Positions 48,260 through 59,289 of a stretch of DNA of 64,000 nt are shown piece by piece (the first letter of the stretch is position 1; every line of letters begins with the position of its first letter). A program made the position numbers and the translations under genes. The notes beneath the pieces were generated by a model, which was not told the DNA's origin, did not search any database, and was given only the letters and a program-made list of their open reading frames with translations. Source of the DNA: Angiostrongylus vasorum (taxonomy: Eukaryota; Nematoda; Chromadorea; Rhabditida; Metastrongylidae); contig JADANN010000031.1 in the NCBI GenBank assembly GCA_018806985.1, forward strand, positions 124,001 through 188,000, written 5' to 3'.

Positions 48260-50215
48260 TGATTTAACACGTTTTCAGATTATTCGAAAACAGATCGGTG
48301 TCATCATTCCAGTCTGATTCCACTATAATAGGTTCAACGTTACTTGATGAGTTCCAAAAAGCGTAAGAAATGCTAAGTTACTTTTCATCTCATCAACCTG
48401 TTTCTTAGTGAGTTAACTCCTTTTGCTAAATCCCTTCTTTACAACTACTATTGAGGTTCGTATGGTAAAGTACCAGTGAATGAGGCGATAGGTGCGGGAT
48501 ACGGTCGAATATCAAGTGTTGCAAAATCCCAGTCAAATTCCTCTGTTTGTTAGACGTTTTTGTACCGATCTATTGGAAACAATGTCGATGCTGTGGAAGT
48601 ATTTAGCGCCACTTTCGTCAAATGCCGCAGATCCAGGGATTTCCTTCCGTTAGTGGGTTTGCACATTTTTTATAAAGCGGATAGAGTTATGTATTCAAAC
48701 CCTATGAGTAAGGAGCGGAATGAATTATTTTGCGCGCTAAAAACCGTGCTCCTAATTATTCCATGAATTTCCTAGTTAATTTCCTGAGTTAGTTTGTGGT
48801 CTTGCTCACTTCTTTGAATTTTGCACCCGCTTGGTTCATTACACATAACTGGATGATGTGGTTCTCTGAAAAACGTATTATAACTTTAGCGTTATATAAC
48901 TATACTAGCTAAAGTTGGAACCATGTGCACATTTATTGCGGAATAAACATCTCCGATCGCAGAAGAATCTTCTATGGGCTCCGCATTGTGCCAACTATGC
49001 CTAGCATTGATTTATTTGTTTATATGGTATTCTGAACACTTAGGATCTAAGCTCAGTTGCATGACTGAGGCTAGTTGGGATATGCAGCTCATCGTCCTGA
49101 CTCAGGAACGAATTCGACGATGCTTCGTTGGCTTCAGCAGACTGCAGCAGGAATAAATTTCGTGCTGTGGGTAAGTCTGTCTTTCTTTTGTTTCAAGTAA
49201 ACATTGTCTCAATTGAAATATTAGCAAATTCCTACGATTTCTTTCATATGGCTTTTTTTCTTGTTTGGGTCAAATGCTGAGTAGTGTTTCATAGTCAGTT
49301 TCATAGCTCGTCCAGAAATCCTTTATTATTCGATTCTTGAGATTATCCTATGCAATAGATAGTGCTGCTCTATTACACACATGGTCACGGGTCACCTCCC
49401 GCGCAATGGTGAAGCAAAAACACACCATAAATTACCAAACCAGCCGTAGAGAATTGAAAATACTGACTTAGTATCACTACGCACCACCAAGTATGCATTT
49501 CATTCTACGATCCTAAAAGGAGTGAAATGCACAGGATATTATCGAGGAGTAAATCAGCGTTAAGCATCCTATTCTTCTGTTCTTTATCTTTTTTGTTGAT
49601 TACGCTTCTGAAAACATAAATCTGATTTGGATACACTGTGTTGTACCTCAAAGCGTTATTTTGCCAATTTTCTTGTTTTCTAGACCGTGAATCCTTGAAT
49701 TTGGAGCACTGCTAGGATGATCTAGAAGCTAACCTCTCTGTTGTCGCAATATTGTGACTATAGTACACCTTTACTACATAAACTAATCCACCCATGCAAA
49801 CAGCGCAGATTGAGGTAGATGAGGGTTCGCTTTCTTGAGCATTAAATCTTGTATTCAGAGGTTGCAAAATTTCGTTGATGCTATTATTTTTTAGTTGTTT
49901 GTACAAACCAGTTTCATGAATTGTCTGGATCCTAGCACTTTTTTATTTGATTCGTTGTTTCGCGTACGCCTTTCCCATTAATATCGGACCCGTATTTTTT
50001 CATAAGCGATTTATAGGTGATAGGTTCCATTAACGTGACAGTCGTCACTGTAGTCGAGGTGCACTGTCGTCACCATAGTTTCTGTTGCCATTGGCAAACT
50101 TCTCGCCTAGGTTCCCTTTGGATCGCACATTTCGATGGAATGACGCCATCCTCACCACCACAACATGGTAATCACTTTGTTTCTTCCAAACAATATGATA
50201 TGTTTTAGTACCTCA
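48260..50215. other. Nothing recognised
   Basis: About 2 kb without a supported gene, RNA or repeat. Confidence 0.45.
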
Positions 50216-50219
50216 TGAA

Positions 50220-50490
50220 TAACTGAGTAACTAAAAATAGACAAATAAATAGATAAGTGAACAAAAAAGATAGATGAGTGGGTAAATAAATGAATAAAAG
50301 TAAACGAAAAAATAAAAAGAATAAATAACGAAATAAACAACAAAATAGACTGAAAAGTAGAAATAAATAAAAAAACAAAAAATGCAACAAATCAAAAAAA
50401 TAAAAGCATAGGTAAAAAATAAAAAAAATAAAAATGAACAAAAAATGTGGGAATAAAAAGATGAAAAAATAAATAAATTGAAAATAAAGA
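50220..50490. repeat. A-rich AAATA-type degenerate tandem tract
   Basis: Almost T-poor-to-moderate, A-dominated + strand made of AAATAAATA/AAAAATAAA words. Phe/Leu-rich open frames on the minus strand are artefacts of it. Confidence 0.85.
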
Positions 50491-50499
50491 AGTGGAATT

Positions 50500-51285
50500 C
50501 ATTCTAAAGAAGTACTCCACATATCGATGAATACGCACTAGTTCTATGCTCTTTCCAGCTACACAACGAATCGTAGCTATGGCATCGAATGAAGATACCA
50601 AACCTACAAATACCAACTGTACAAGTCAATGATTAAGTACATCATATTTCGAATTGCTTTTACATATGCCTTTCTATCATGGGCAATTTCTGCAATTCTA
50701 AATGAAGACCACAATGCACCATTGTTGTTCGGAAATATAACCTCTGAAGAGTTTTTTTTTGACGAAGAATAAATATTACATATATAAACACATATCAGAA
50801 GTGCATTTACACATGACAGAGCACGTGGTATCGTTTGAAATGAGGTGGTATAAAAACTATCGAAGCACAGAACATTGGTTGCGAAACGGCTTCAAATGCT
50901 TCTGCAGTCCTATTATTTCCAAAACCTCTGAAGTCCTTTATTTGTCGAGAAACTTGTTTGTTACCTGAAATCCACTAAGTCCGTATCCGATAAAGCTCAT
51001 CGTCTACCCATAAACTAATGCATTAAAATTGTACGTCTAGCGCAATGTGCTGGGAATTATGTAGGTAGGAAAACAAAAGACACCATCGATAACTGTTGGC
51101 TATCGACACGGAAATCACTGGTTTACCCGTTCATGACATGCGTATTGAATTTGATGTGTAGGCATTTACAGGTTTAGGACCATACCTATTAACTTCAATG
51201 CGCTGGATTTTCTCTGACCTATTCAGGCACACAGAGCTTATTTGACAGGATTCTTGTGGTCAATCGGCAACACGTATTACACAAT
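50500..51285. other. Nothing recognised
   Basis: Between the two A-rich tracts; no feature identified. Confidence 0.4.
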
Positions 51286-51289
51286 TTTT

Positions 51290-51385
51290 TTTCTTACATG
51301 ATCCGTCTTCAAGTCTATTGTGCGGGATCGCTGCACTTCTCACCTTCAAATCGTTTCCTCGCATCCATTTCCCGCACTATTTTTT
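51290..51385 (-). repeat. Family C SINE-like fragment
   Basis: GATCCGTCTTCAAGTCTATT, GCGGGATCGCTGCACTTCTC and TCGTTTCCTCGCATCCATTT correspond to the reverse of the family C 3' part. It directly precedes the long A-rich tract; the element's A-rich 3' end in this orientation would lie on the other side. Confidence 0.6.
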
Positions 51386-52085
51386 TTACAAAAACAAATA
51401 AAAAATTACATGTGAAACAGATAAAAATTAACTAGAACGGAAATAAAAATAAATAAAAAAGAAATAAAAATTAATTAACAATTAATTAAAAAATGGATAA
51501 AAATTAATTAAAAAGTAAAAAATCAAATGGGAAATGAGTGAAAATCGGGTAAAGTTAAAAAACGAATAAAAATAATTAGAAATAACCAAAAATTATACGA
51601 AAACAAAATAAAAAATGGAGTAAAATGAATAAAGTTATATAAAAAATGAAATAGAAATTAGATAAAAAGTAAATAAAAAATAAATGAGGAAATAGATGTA
51701 AATTAGATAAAGTTAGAAAGTGAGTAATAAATAAATAAAATTTGAATGAAATGGTAATAAAAACAAATCAAAATTAAGAATTAAATAGAGATCAAATAAA
51801 AATAAATAAAACCTAAATAACAGTTAAATAAAAATAAACAATAAATAAAATCCAAGTAAATAATAGGTAAAAAATTAATTTAGAAAAAATGAAAGATAAA
51901 TAAAGCTAAATAAAAATTAACTGAAGAATAAATAAAAAGAAACAAAAAAAATAAGGAATAAATGATGAACGAATAAGAATTAAATAAAAATTAAATACAC
52001 AATAAATAAAAAATCGACTGAAAACAATGAAAGTTAAATAAAAAAATAAATGAAAAGTTAGATAAGAATTAAATAAAAAAAACTT
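51385..52085. repeat. Long A-rich AAATA/AATTAA degenerate tract
   Basis: About 700 bp dominated by AAATAAAA, AAATTAA and AATAAATAAAA words with little G or C. The period is irregular (4-6 bp words), so it looks like an aged tandem expansion of an AAATA-like unit. Confidence 0.88.
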
Positions 52086-52089
52086 AACT

Positions 52090-52595
52090 GTCTAGATAAG
52101 TAAATAAGCAGTTGGCTAACATCAGCGACGTTAAGACAGTGCTCAAATGAAGAGTTTCACTCAGCGTTGCCTTTTATACGAGTTGGGTGTTGATCAAGGA
52201 AGACGAAGGCGCTGAATGTTACCCGAATAAAAGTTTGCACCAACCACGTGTTAGCTCAATCGTACAGAAAAATGTGGATCTGACTTGGTCCACCAACAAC
52301 GGTCACAAATGAAACAGTTAACTCTTCGCTTTACCTACTACGAAAATCTTACGAGTATATGCTGAAACAGTTGTCACAGATACCTTTAGCTTCCGCAATG
52401 CTTAGTAGTTCAAACACTTCGAATCAAACGACATGAAATTTGAGAATGGCCATGAGTGATATAGCATTCTACAGTTGATGAGAAAACTTTGTTTAATACC
52501 TCTAATGTGAAGCCATATGCTATCACTATGTTGTCCATGACACGACTGTATTGACATCAGCAACAATATAAACTTTAGCTATCTCAACACAGCCC
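52090..52595. other. Nothing recognised
   Basis: No supported feature. Confidence 0.4.
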
Positions 52596-52599
52596 GATT

Positions 52600-52850
52600 A
52601 CACTGTTTTCGGTATTACATACATTTTTCCGGTATTTTTTAAAACGTTCTGATTGATCATGTCCTCTATTGTGGGCTGAGAGGGAAGTGATCGTACATTG
52701 TAGGCACAGATCGTCGTTTTAGTCATTCGAAAGGTTTATGCAAGGCAGAATGGCTCTACGATTATAGCGGCCCCTCCGTACTCGTCGTATCCAATGCTGC
52801 TGTATTTAGAGCTCATTCGGGGTCAGGGGAATGGAGCTTACTTATTTTAC
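52600..52850 (-). mobile_element. RTE fragment, start of endonuclease ORF
   Basis: The minus strand reads RMTKTTICAYNVRSLPSQPT then IEDMI, matching the start of the hookworm-type RTE ORF (compare MTICT and IEDLIMQARK at 38965). Broken and short. Confidence 0.6.
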
Positions 52851-53289
52851 TGTGTTCAACATTTGGTACCCATATGAAGCGTGCTGAGCTCTGAACGTGG
52901 GTTTGGACATACTCATGGGTGCTTAGCCAGTCTCTGTTGTGTATTAGAAGGGAAGATAATTTGCTCGAGAGACTCCTAACCGAACTTAACTCTTATCAAT
53001 ATACTTCTCTTTCACTTTATTGCAGGCTTTTTGACTGAGTTTACTCGTAGAATGCAACCTGCACAAAGGAGAACACATCCACGAATGTATGCATGGATAC
53101 GTTTATGTGAGCATGGACACTGTGCCTTGTCATTGCAGCAGAAAGAATGGAGTCTATCCATTTGATCCTCCTGTGGCTCAAGATAGCATATTCGTTTGTT
53201 AATGGAAAAATTTGAAAAATGCATTTTTTTCAGGGAATCTGTGCTGTGAGCTAAGATTTTTCTAAGGCTTCTAACCATGTATGCATCTG

Positions 53290-54201
53290 AAAATGAAAGA
53301 AGCTGCTTGAGTTTTTTTGGTATTTTGGTATTAAGTTTTAATGAGTTCTCGCTTTTAAAGACTGCCGCTTGTGACATTCCTCCACGTGGATTGGAAATGT
53401 CAACAACATTCATCGGAAACTCAACCACCGTTCAGGAATTGTTCTAAAGGATTTCTGCTCAATTTATGGGCATGGCTTTCTTTTCTCGACTTTCCATCAT
53501 CAGAAAGGCTTAGCTATGTTTTTATATACACTTCCGTTGGATACAAATCGTCATTTTTATTAGAGCGCTATTTCTCAGTGGTGATAAGCTGACGACAATT
53601 GTCGCCAGAGAAACACGAGGAAAGAAAAGGTGAATACAAAAGTGTGCTTCATTCTTAATGTAAAAATAGCTGCTGGATACGATGTGATTTCGTTTGGCAT
53701 GATAATGCACCTAAGGACTGAATGGTGAAGTGGCTCATCATTCTTATTCTTGCAAGTTCGATTACATTAAAAACAGATTCACCTCTCCTCTGGAAGGAAT
53801 GGGAAAAATTATCTGGAACGTTGTGTGCAGTAAGAAGAGTAATCCTTGTTTTCTGTTCTTCTGAATCTCCCTATCTGTCCTTCAACAAGTATACCCTATA
53901 TAAAAAGTGAATAAATGATATTAACTGTAGTGACAAATATCTCAGTTAACTAATAATTATTGAACAATGGTTGACGGCGCATGACAAACGACGCCCATGG
54001 TCTTTTTCTGGTCAATGACAGCGCACCTGACCCGTTAAACTGAAAATTTTCAAACTTTCCACGTCTAATAATTTCTTTTAAGGAATGTTTCGTCGTCGAG
54101 CATATCTTCATTCGTATGTCGGCGAAGGTATGGATGAACAGGAATTCACTGATGCAGAGGCGATCATGAAAGATCTCGTTTCTTATTATCAGCAGTACCA
54201 G
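53290..54201 (+). pseudogene. Beta-tubulin pseudogene, last two conserved exons
   Basis: The + strand at 53361-53444 reads [20 protein letters not shown] then STTVQELF, the conserved beta-tubulin stretch, followed by TAA at 53445-53447 where the family has Lys, then RISAQF. A second exon (54083-54201, AAG acceptor, GTAATA donor) reads [20 protein letters not shown], then [19 protein letters not shown], matching the C-terminal helices. The near-invariant Trp of LHWYTGEGMDE is Ser here. Sequence before 53361 is badly eroded, and no N-terminal GTP-binding exons or acidic tail exon are visible. A functional gene would make the beta subunit of microtubules. This copy cannot, given the stop, the missing exons and the poor exon-intron junction after RISAQFM. 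Confidence 0.85.
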
Positions 54202-54224
54202 GTAATAATGCTCAGGCCTAGGGT

Positions 54225-54505
54225 GAAAAAAGGGATAAAGCTTTCGGCATTGATAAACCTTAGGGATGTGCCACACATTCGACTTTATTAAGCATCGTTT
54301 GGAGATGATTGAATGCATATCTGGCTTTTACAATGACTCGCGCTGGCCTACCGATGTATCGAACCACTGCTGCTACCCTCCCAGACAAGTCTGATATCTA
54401 TTTGCTGACTCCGGAGGGATGGAAGGCTTTGGTGGCCCTGGGATCGATTATACGTGTGTGCTGGGGGCGCCTTCAACCACTGCACCACTGGGGCCTTTTG
54501 TACTT
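54225..54505 (-). mobile_element. S1 SINE-like element at the inner edge of the right arm
   Basis: Reverse copy: GCTTTCGGCATTGATAAACC, GAGATGATTGAATGCATATC, GACTCGCGCTGGCCTACCGA, CAGACAAGTCTGATATCTAT and the head GCGCCTTCAACCACTGCACC. Inverted-arm homology ends exactly where this element begins. Confidence 0.8.
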
Positions 54506-54639
54506 GTAGAAAAATAATTTAATCCAATCGCGAATGAGTAAACCCTTTAAATCGTGTAGGTTTTCACCAAAACGATACAAGTTTACATAAAACACGAACC
54601 TGCAAATCTTATTTGTCTCTGTTTTGTGGCCGAATCCCC

Positions 54640-54925
54640 GTTCAAGGCCCTTGTTTGAGGCGCCCTGCAGTGCACCTGGTTCGATCCAACGCTCTTGATT
54701 CACCAAGCTTTCCATCCCTCCACGGTCCTCAACTTGGTACCGAAGATGTCTGGGCGGTTAGCACTCCGACTCGAGACTTCCGGTTGGCCACGGCTAGTCA
54801 TCGTATAGACCAGATTTGCATTCAGTTATCTCTAACGGATAGTTAATGAAGTACTGTGCTTGGTGCATCGTTCAGGGATGGATCAACGCTCAGAGCTTCA
54901 TCCTTTTTATGGCCGAAGTTGTATT
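54640..54925 (+). repeat. S1 SINE-like element inside the right arm
   Basis: Forward copy with B-box-like GGTTCGATCC at about 54669, CACCAAGCTTTCCATCCCTC, GGTCCTCAACTTGGTACCGA and GATGGATCAACGCTCAGAGC. It is the mirror partner of 46530-46800. Confidence 0.78.
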
Positions 54926-55224
54926 TGGAAAAAGCGGAACGACGGAACGAGCGAAATTACTTTCAGGCGAAATACGATGTTGTACGCGAACGCATAGTTC
55001 GTGCTTACGGCTCAAAAGTTGTGTTTAAAAGACTTTAGCTTGAGTTTTTTAAAGTTTATACTTTGAAACACTTTAAAGTAAAATTATCATTGTCGAAAAG
55101 CCGAAAATATGCTCCTTGTGTCCTTTATAAATCTGTTACATAAAAAGAATCTCCAACGGTAGTTTTTTGAAAAATAGGGGCACTTAGAATAAAAGAAAAA
55201 CACACTGCTTTTAGGAATGGGCCA

Positions 55225-55368
55225 AATTGGTAAGACCGGATCTGGTTCGGTATAATCACTAAAGTAGATCCGACTCATCCAGCAATGCAGTTTTTCATTA
55301 GGCACATTATTTACGTCATCATTCAAACGTCTGTGGAACCGTCTGTCATTAGGACGACCACTGCGCTG
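55225..55368 (-). pseudogene. Candidate following exon in right arm (longer open frame)
   Basis: From the AG at 55370-55369 the minus frame reads RFHRRLNDDVNNVPNEKLHC, WMSRIYFSDYTEPDPVLPIW. It is open longer than the left copy. No known domain recognised. The donor site is unclear. Confidence 0.25.
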
Positions 55369-55450
55369 CTGAAGATTACAAGCGGTGCAATTATACGCCG
55401 TAGAAAAAAAAATTTATTGCATGAAGCACATCAGCAACATGAACACAAAC

Positions 55451-55754
55451 CTAGTTACTTGGATACATGGGACGGTACGTGCTCACGAGTTGTGCGGACT
55501 GTAGCACAATACATTTGCCATTCGTTCCTTTCTCTCACAATCGTACTCCATGGTGGTGGTTTTGTTCGAGCATGGTGGAGCGTGCGAGTCTCATACCGTG
55601 ATCTGTAAAACAACTGCAGCTGCGGGTACAGCTGATTAATTTTGTTTAAGAACACGTCCCCCCAACGTGCAAGAGGTCGTCCTAGGGGACGTTTGCATTC
55701 TTTTGGAGTCCACTCTACTATTCTTTTCGTCCATCTGTCGTCTGTTCTTCTGAG
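55451..55754 (-). mobile_element. 5'-truncated RTE insertion (3' tail only) with target-site duplications
   Basis: The minus strand reads RRTDDRWTKRIVEWTPKECK, RPLGRPLARWGDVFL and PPPWSTIVRERNEWQ, the RTE C-terminal tail. It is flanked by CATGAACACAAAC (55438-55450) and CATGAGCACAAAA (55755-55767). The left arm has a single, uninterrupted CATGAGCACAAAA counterpart (complement at about 45976-45988). The 3' end is at 55451 and reads TACTTGGATACATGGGACG on the plus strand. Confidence 0.9.
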
Positions 55755-56064
55755 CATGAGCACAAAACTGGATTAAAAACTAATTAACGTTGTGACTACT
55801 AGGTTAGAACACATTCTCATCATTGTTATACACTTCGCAGCACTCTCTATCCCAATTTAACTACTGAATGAAACTGTCCGTCCACTTCGATGTACTTCCC
55901 TTAATTAACGTCTGGACATAACATAAACTCATATACATAGGGGATGCGACGGCAATTTGGTACCGGTTCCACGGAGCGACGATGATGCAGAATTTATCCT
56001 CAAAATAGAAACACCGTCAAAACATTGTCTTCTCTTGAAATTGCAAATATGTGTAAATACTTAC

Positions 56065-56225
56065 TTGGATCTGCTTTGTGTGCATGTCAAGCTCTCTCTC
56101 CATCTCCACTGTAAAACAGACCAGTGTGCCAACATACATAAGACGGGATTCTTCCTGAAATGGAAGTCTTCCGCTAACGCCACTTTGTTGTCCTAAGCCT
56201 GGATTAGGGAAACGAGATGTGCTCA
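56065..56225 (-). CDS. Duplicated coding-like exon with SNARE-motif resemblance (right copy)
   Basis: Mirror of 45514-45674 with the same CTCTTCAG acceptor and GTAAGT donor. About three residues differ near the start (GLGQQSGVSGRLPF against GLGQTSSVSGSLPF) and the SNARE-like stretch TVEMERELDMHTKQIQ is identical. Such identity fits conversion between the arms rather than proof of selection. Confidence 0.3.
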
Positions 56226-59115
56226 CTGAAGAGCAAAGCCGCAGAATAAATGCAGCGAGCTAAAGTCTACCTTTTTAATTTCTCTTTGAGCAGAAAACGG
56301 CTTGAAGAAATTTGAAAAATTATGCAGCCAATAAACGCTGTCATACGCATCCACTTTCGCCGTGACTGTGGAGCCGCATATTTCTGCTTTCCCTCCGAGA
56401 TGTATCTTTCATTTTTTACACGTTCGCTGTCATGTTTGCGATTACATGACAACTTCGGTTCTCCTTTCTGAAACCATGAGCTAAAATTCTGTATGCATTG
56501 AAGGAAGCAGAAGACTACTGTAAGTGAGCCAAATTCTCCATGCTTAGGATTCCTGAGAAAGACAGCTGGAAAACCGTTTTTTTGAAAAATGGAGTCGAAA
56601 ATTACTGCGATCCCAGTAGGGGAGAGGCACTCACTAACCGTTGACATGTCAGAAATGGCACTTCAACCATAAATAAAACTGTAGGCCATTGTATAGTTAA
56701 CTCCAACAAATGACACTACCAATAATAAAAAATTTGTAGTATCAACGAAAAAGTACAAACTGTAGATAAGTGTTTCAAGAAGTGATAATAGTATGAGCTG
56801 ACCACGTTCATGAGCAATTCGATCTTCCACCGATTGCCCAGGAGAAACTCAATTCTCTAAACAGGAACAACTGTTCATGCGTGTGACGAAACGAGCGTAA
56901 ATTTGCTAATATACCCGATAAGCTTAAACAATAATGAAGACTCAATTTGCACCAACATTTAGGACAACAAATACTAATACAAGAAGAGCCGCTTTTGACC
57001 TCTTTATATCCTCACATTGATACCAAAGGTGCCTTCTAGTCTCCCTTACGATGAAAGTTCTGTTTGGTAGTGGTGAACCAGGAGCGATCGCAGGTTCGGA
57101 ATTTCGCTCAAGTGCATCATGAACACCGGGGAGTGCACGATGACAACAGCCTTCACTAATAAGGTGCCGCAAGAGCTACGCTGTTTTGGAATTCGGACTG
57201 CACGTGGAGGTAGGTTTGTGGCGAACAACGTGCTGAATTTGTTAAACCTGTGGGCATGTGTCCGAACTCTAACCAAATGTAGTTCTGATCAAGTTGACGG
57301 CGTCAGAATGTAATTACAAAGAACAATGAGAATCTTCCATTCAATGTATACCTAAAGTATTTGGTTGACCGTTGCTGCTCTAGAGAGGTGTCGCGTCGCG
57401 TCAAAATATCACGGAACTCTCACTCATTGCTGGGCTAGTTTAGTCCATTATCGACTGGCCTGCCTTTGAAGTTTTCAAGCTCAACCGACATATTACATAT
57501 TAGTCCTGACGCATGACACTTCGAAACTACCGTCTATTCCGTAATGTGGGATTTTGTCTGCAGAAACACTTCAGTAGGTCGGGGTAAGGTTATCACATTG
57601 GAAAGGTATTGTAAGAAATATACGACTAAGTATAACTTATTAAACACGTAAATACGATTATCCTTTTATTGTGCTAATAATGGTAGTCAAGCAGTTGTGG
57701 AACAAGTCGCCTAGCGGGACGCACTGTGCCATTGTGAAGTGGGCACTTTCTACGGCTCATCGGAACAAACACTGTGTTGCACCGGGACCATATTATTCAT
57801 TGTCTGCACTAGTGGGGCGGTCGACGAACCCGCTGACTATATGTAATAAGCGTGCAATAAAGAAACGAAAGATAGTGGCTAGAACAGAACAATGGGGCAG
57901 GCTTAGCAACGCCGATGGGGGAATGAGGAGTGTAGCTGGCTGTGGAGGGAAGCTGAAGGGGAGTCTCCTTAAGTTTTTTTCTCTGAGAAATGGTTGGTAC
58001 GCCTTTCTGATAAACACGTTTGAAGTTACGCCCTACGGTCAGGCCAATGATATTTATACAATTACTAATTTGATGTTTATGTCAGGATCGAGGAGGCCTT
58101 AAATACAGAGAATCACGTGTTATTTGTTAGATACGACTGGAAATTGTGGTTTAATAATCATGGTTATCACCATCGTCCTTAGAAAGGTTTGTGGATTACA
58201 AATTCGTCGGTGACAGAATGAAGACCCTTGTGCTGCCACAATTCCTGCGCTTTTCTCTAGGCTCTCTGCATCTTCTTTCCCACTGAGAATTCTGAACACA
58301 ACGTTTCGAAGATGAAATTTTTCGTTGGTAAAGGTAGAGTACGCCACTTACTCGAAAAAATTTGGTGTTGCTTTAACATTGTCAGCTTCGGAATGGTTTC
58401 TTAGCTCTTGTTCTTGAGCCTAGAACTCTAATTTCATTAGACAACGATAGACAAAGCGACAACTCACTAGGCTTAAAGTTCTCCATATTTCTACGGCCAG
58501 TCGTCCCATTTTTACTCAGTGCTGAGAAATCCACCTTTATAAGTGGACTGCTTCCTTACCGAATGAAAATGTTTGGCATTTGCGTACACACCAGCCTCTA
58601 CAGTGATTCTTAATAACTGTTCAAGGGTGCAACGCCATAATGTGATTAGGTTCAAAACTACTACTGATCTAAACTAAAACGACAACTCTTCAGCGCTTAG
58701 TGTTCCGTATAAATATGGTAGAAGTACAGTGGTGCTCACTGTGGACTTCTCATCTGCTGATGCGACAGTCCCATATGCAACGTCACCTCGTTACTTGCGA
58801 TATTAAAGTGGCCAAGGTGCGCCATCAGAGCACTGCAATTTTGTAGAGATTAAATATAATCTCAATGTAATTTTATGGCATAGGTTTTCTGATAAAGAAA
58901 TACATCCTTCATTTATGAGACCGTTACAGTTTGTTAGAATAACTCTTCATTCGGTTAACGTTTCTTTTTTAGCGGACATTCGACCTCGCAGGAACTAGTA
59001 CTAGGTTGGCTTGCATAAATATTGCAAACCATTATCAATTATTAATAGGTATCATCAACAACCGTTCTGTTTAAACGGCTGCAATGGTTTTGTAACATTG
59101 CTCTTATGAAGGTTC

Positions 59116-59289
59116 AAAGACGGAAACGTTTGAGGAAAAAGAGTTTTTTTTAAAAAATCTTGTTTGCGCTTATCATGAGATAAAATAGATATTTCTGTTG
59201 TTGATAACAAGATAAAAATCAGAGTCGTTTCCTAAAAAAAGAAGTGCAAAATTATACTCTATGTGGTCTACCTCGGCTGTTGCATTAAA
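59116..59289. other. Boundary between inverted duplication and RTE element
   Basis: AT-rich sequence, no feature recognised. Confidence 0.35.

Larger units (their letters stand above)
54506..59115 (-). repeat. Right arm of the large inverted duplication
   Basis: Reverse complement of 42300-46930. High-identity core about 55805-58165; lower identity on both sides. It contains the RTE insertion 55451-55754 that is absent from the left arm, and lacks the left arm's extra 44075-44485 segment (junction near 57265-57300). Confidence 0.9.

Noticed and set aside
53012..53428. 138-codon minus-strand open frame
   Set aside because: It is antisense to the beta-tubulin relic and has no family resemblance of its own.
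54660..54690. tRNA gene around a GGTTCGATCC motif
   Set aside because: It is the B box of an S1 repeat in the right arm.
57671..58102. 143-codon + strand open frame in the right arm
   Set aside because: The left arm has frames on both strands here with indel differences, and no recognisable domain; read as non-coding conserved by conversion.
42300..59115. Maverick/Polinton-type giant transposon with long terminal inverted repeats
   Set aside because: Size and inverted ends fit, but no polymerase B, integrase, ATPase or capsid frame is visible in the spacer, and the arms contain other repeats as well as exons.
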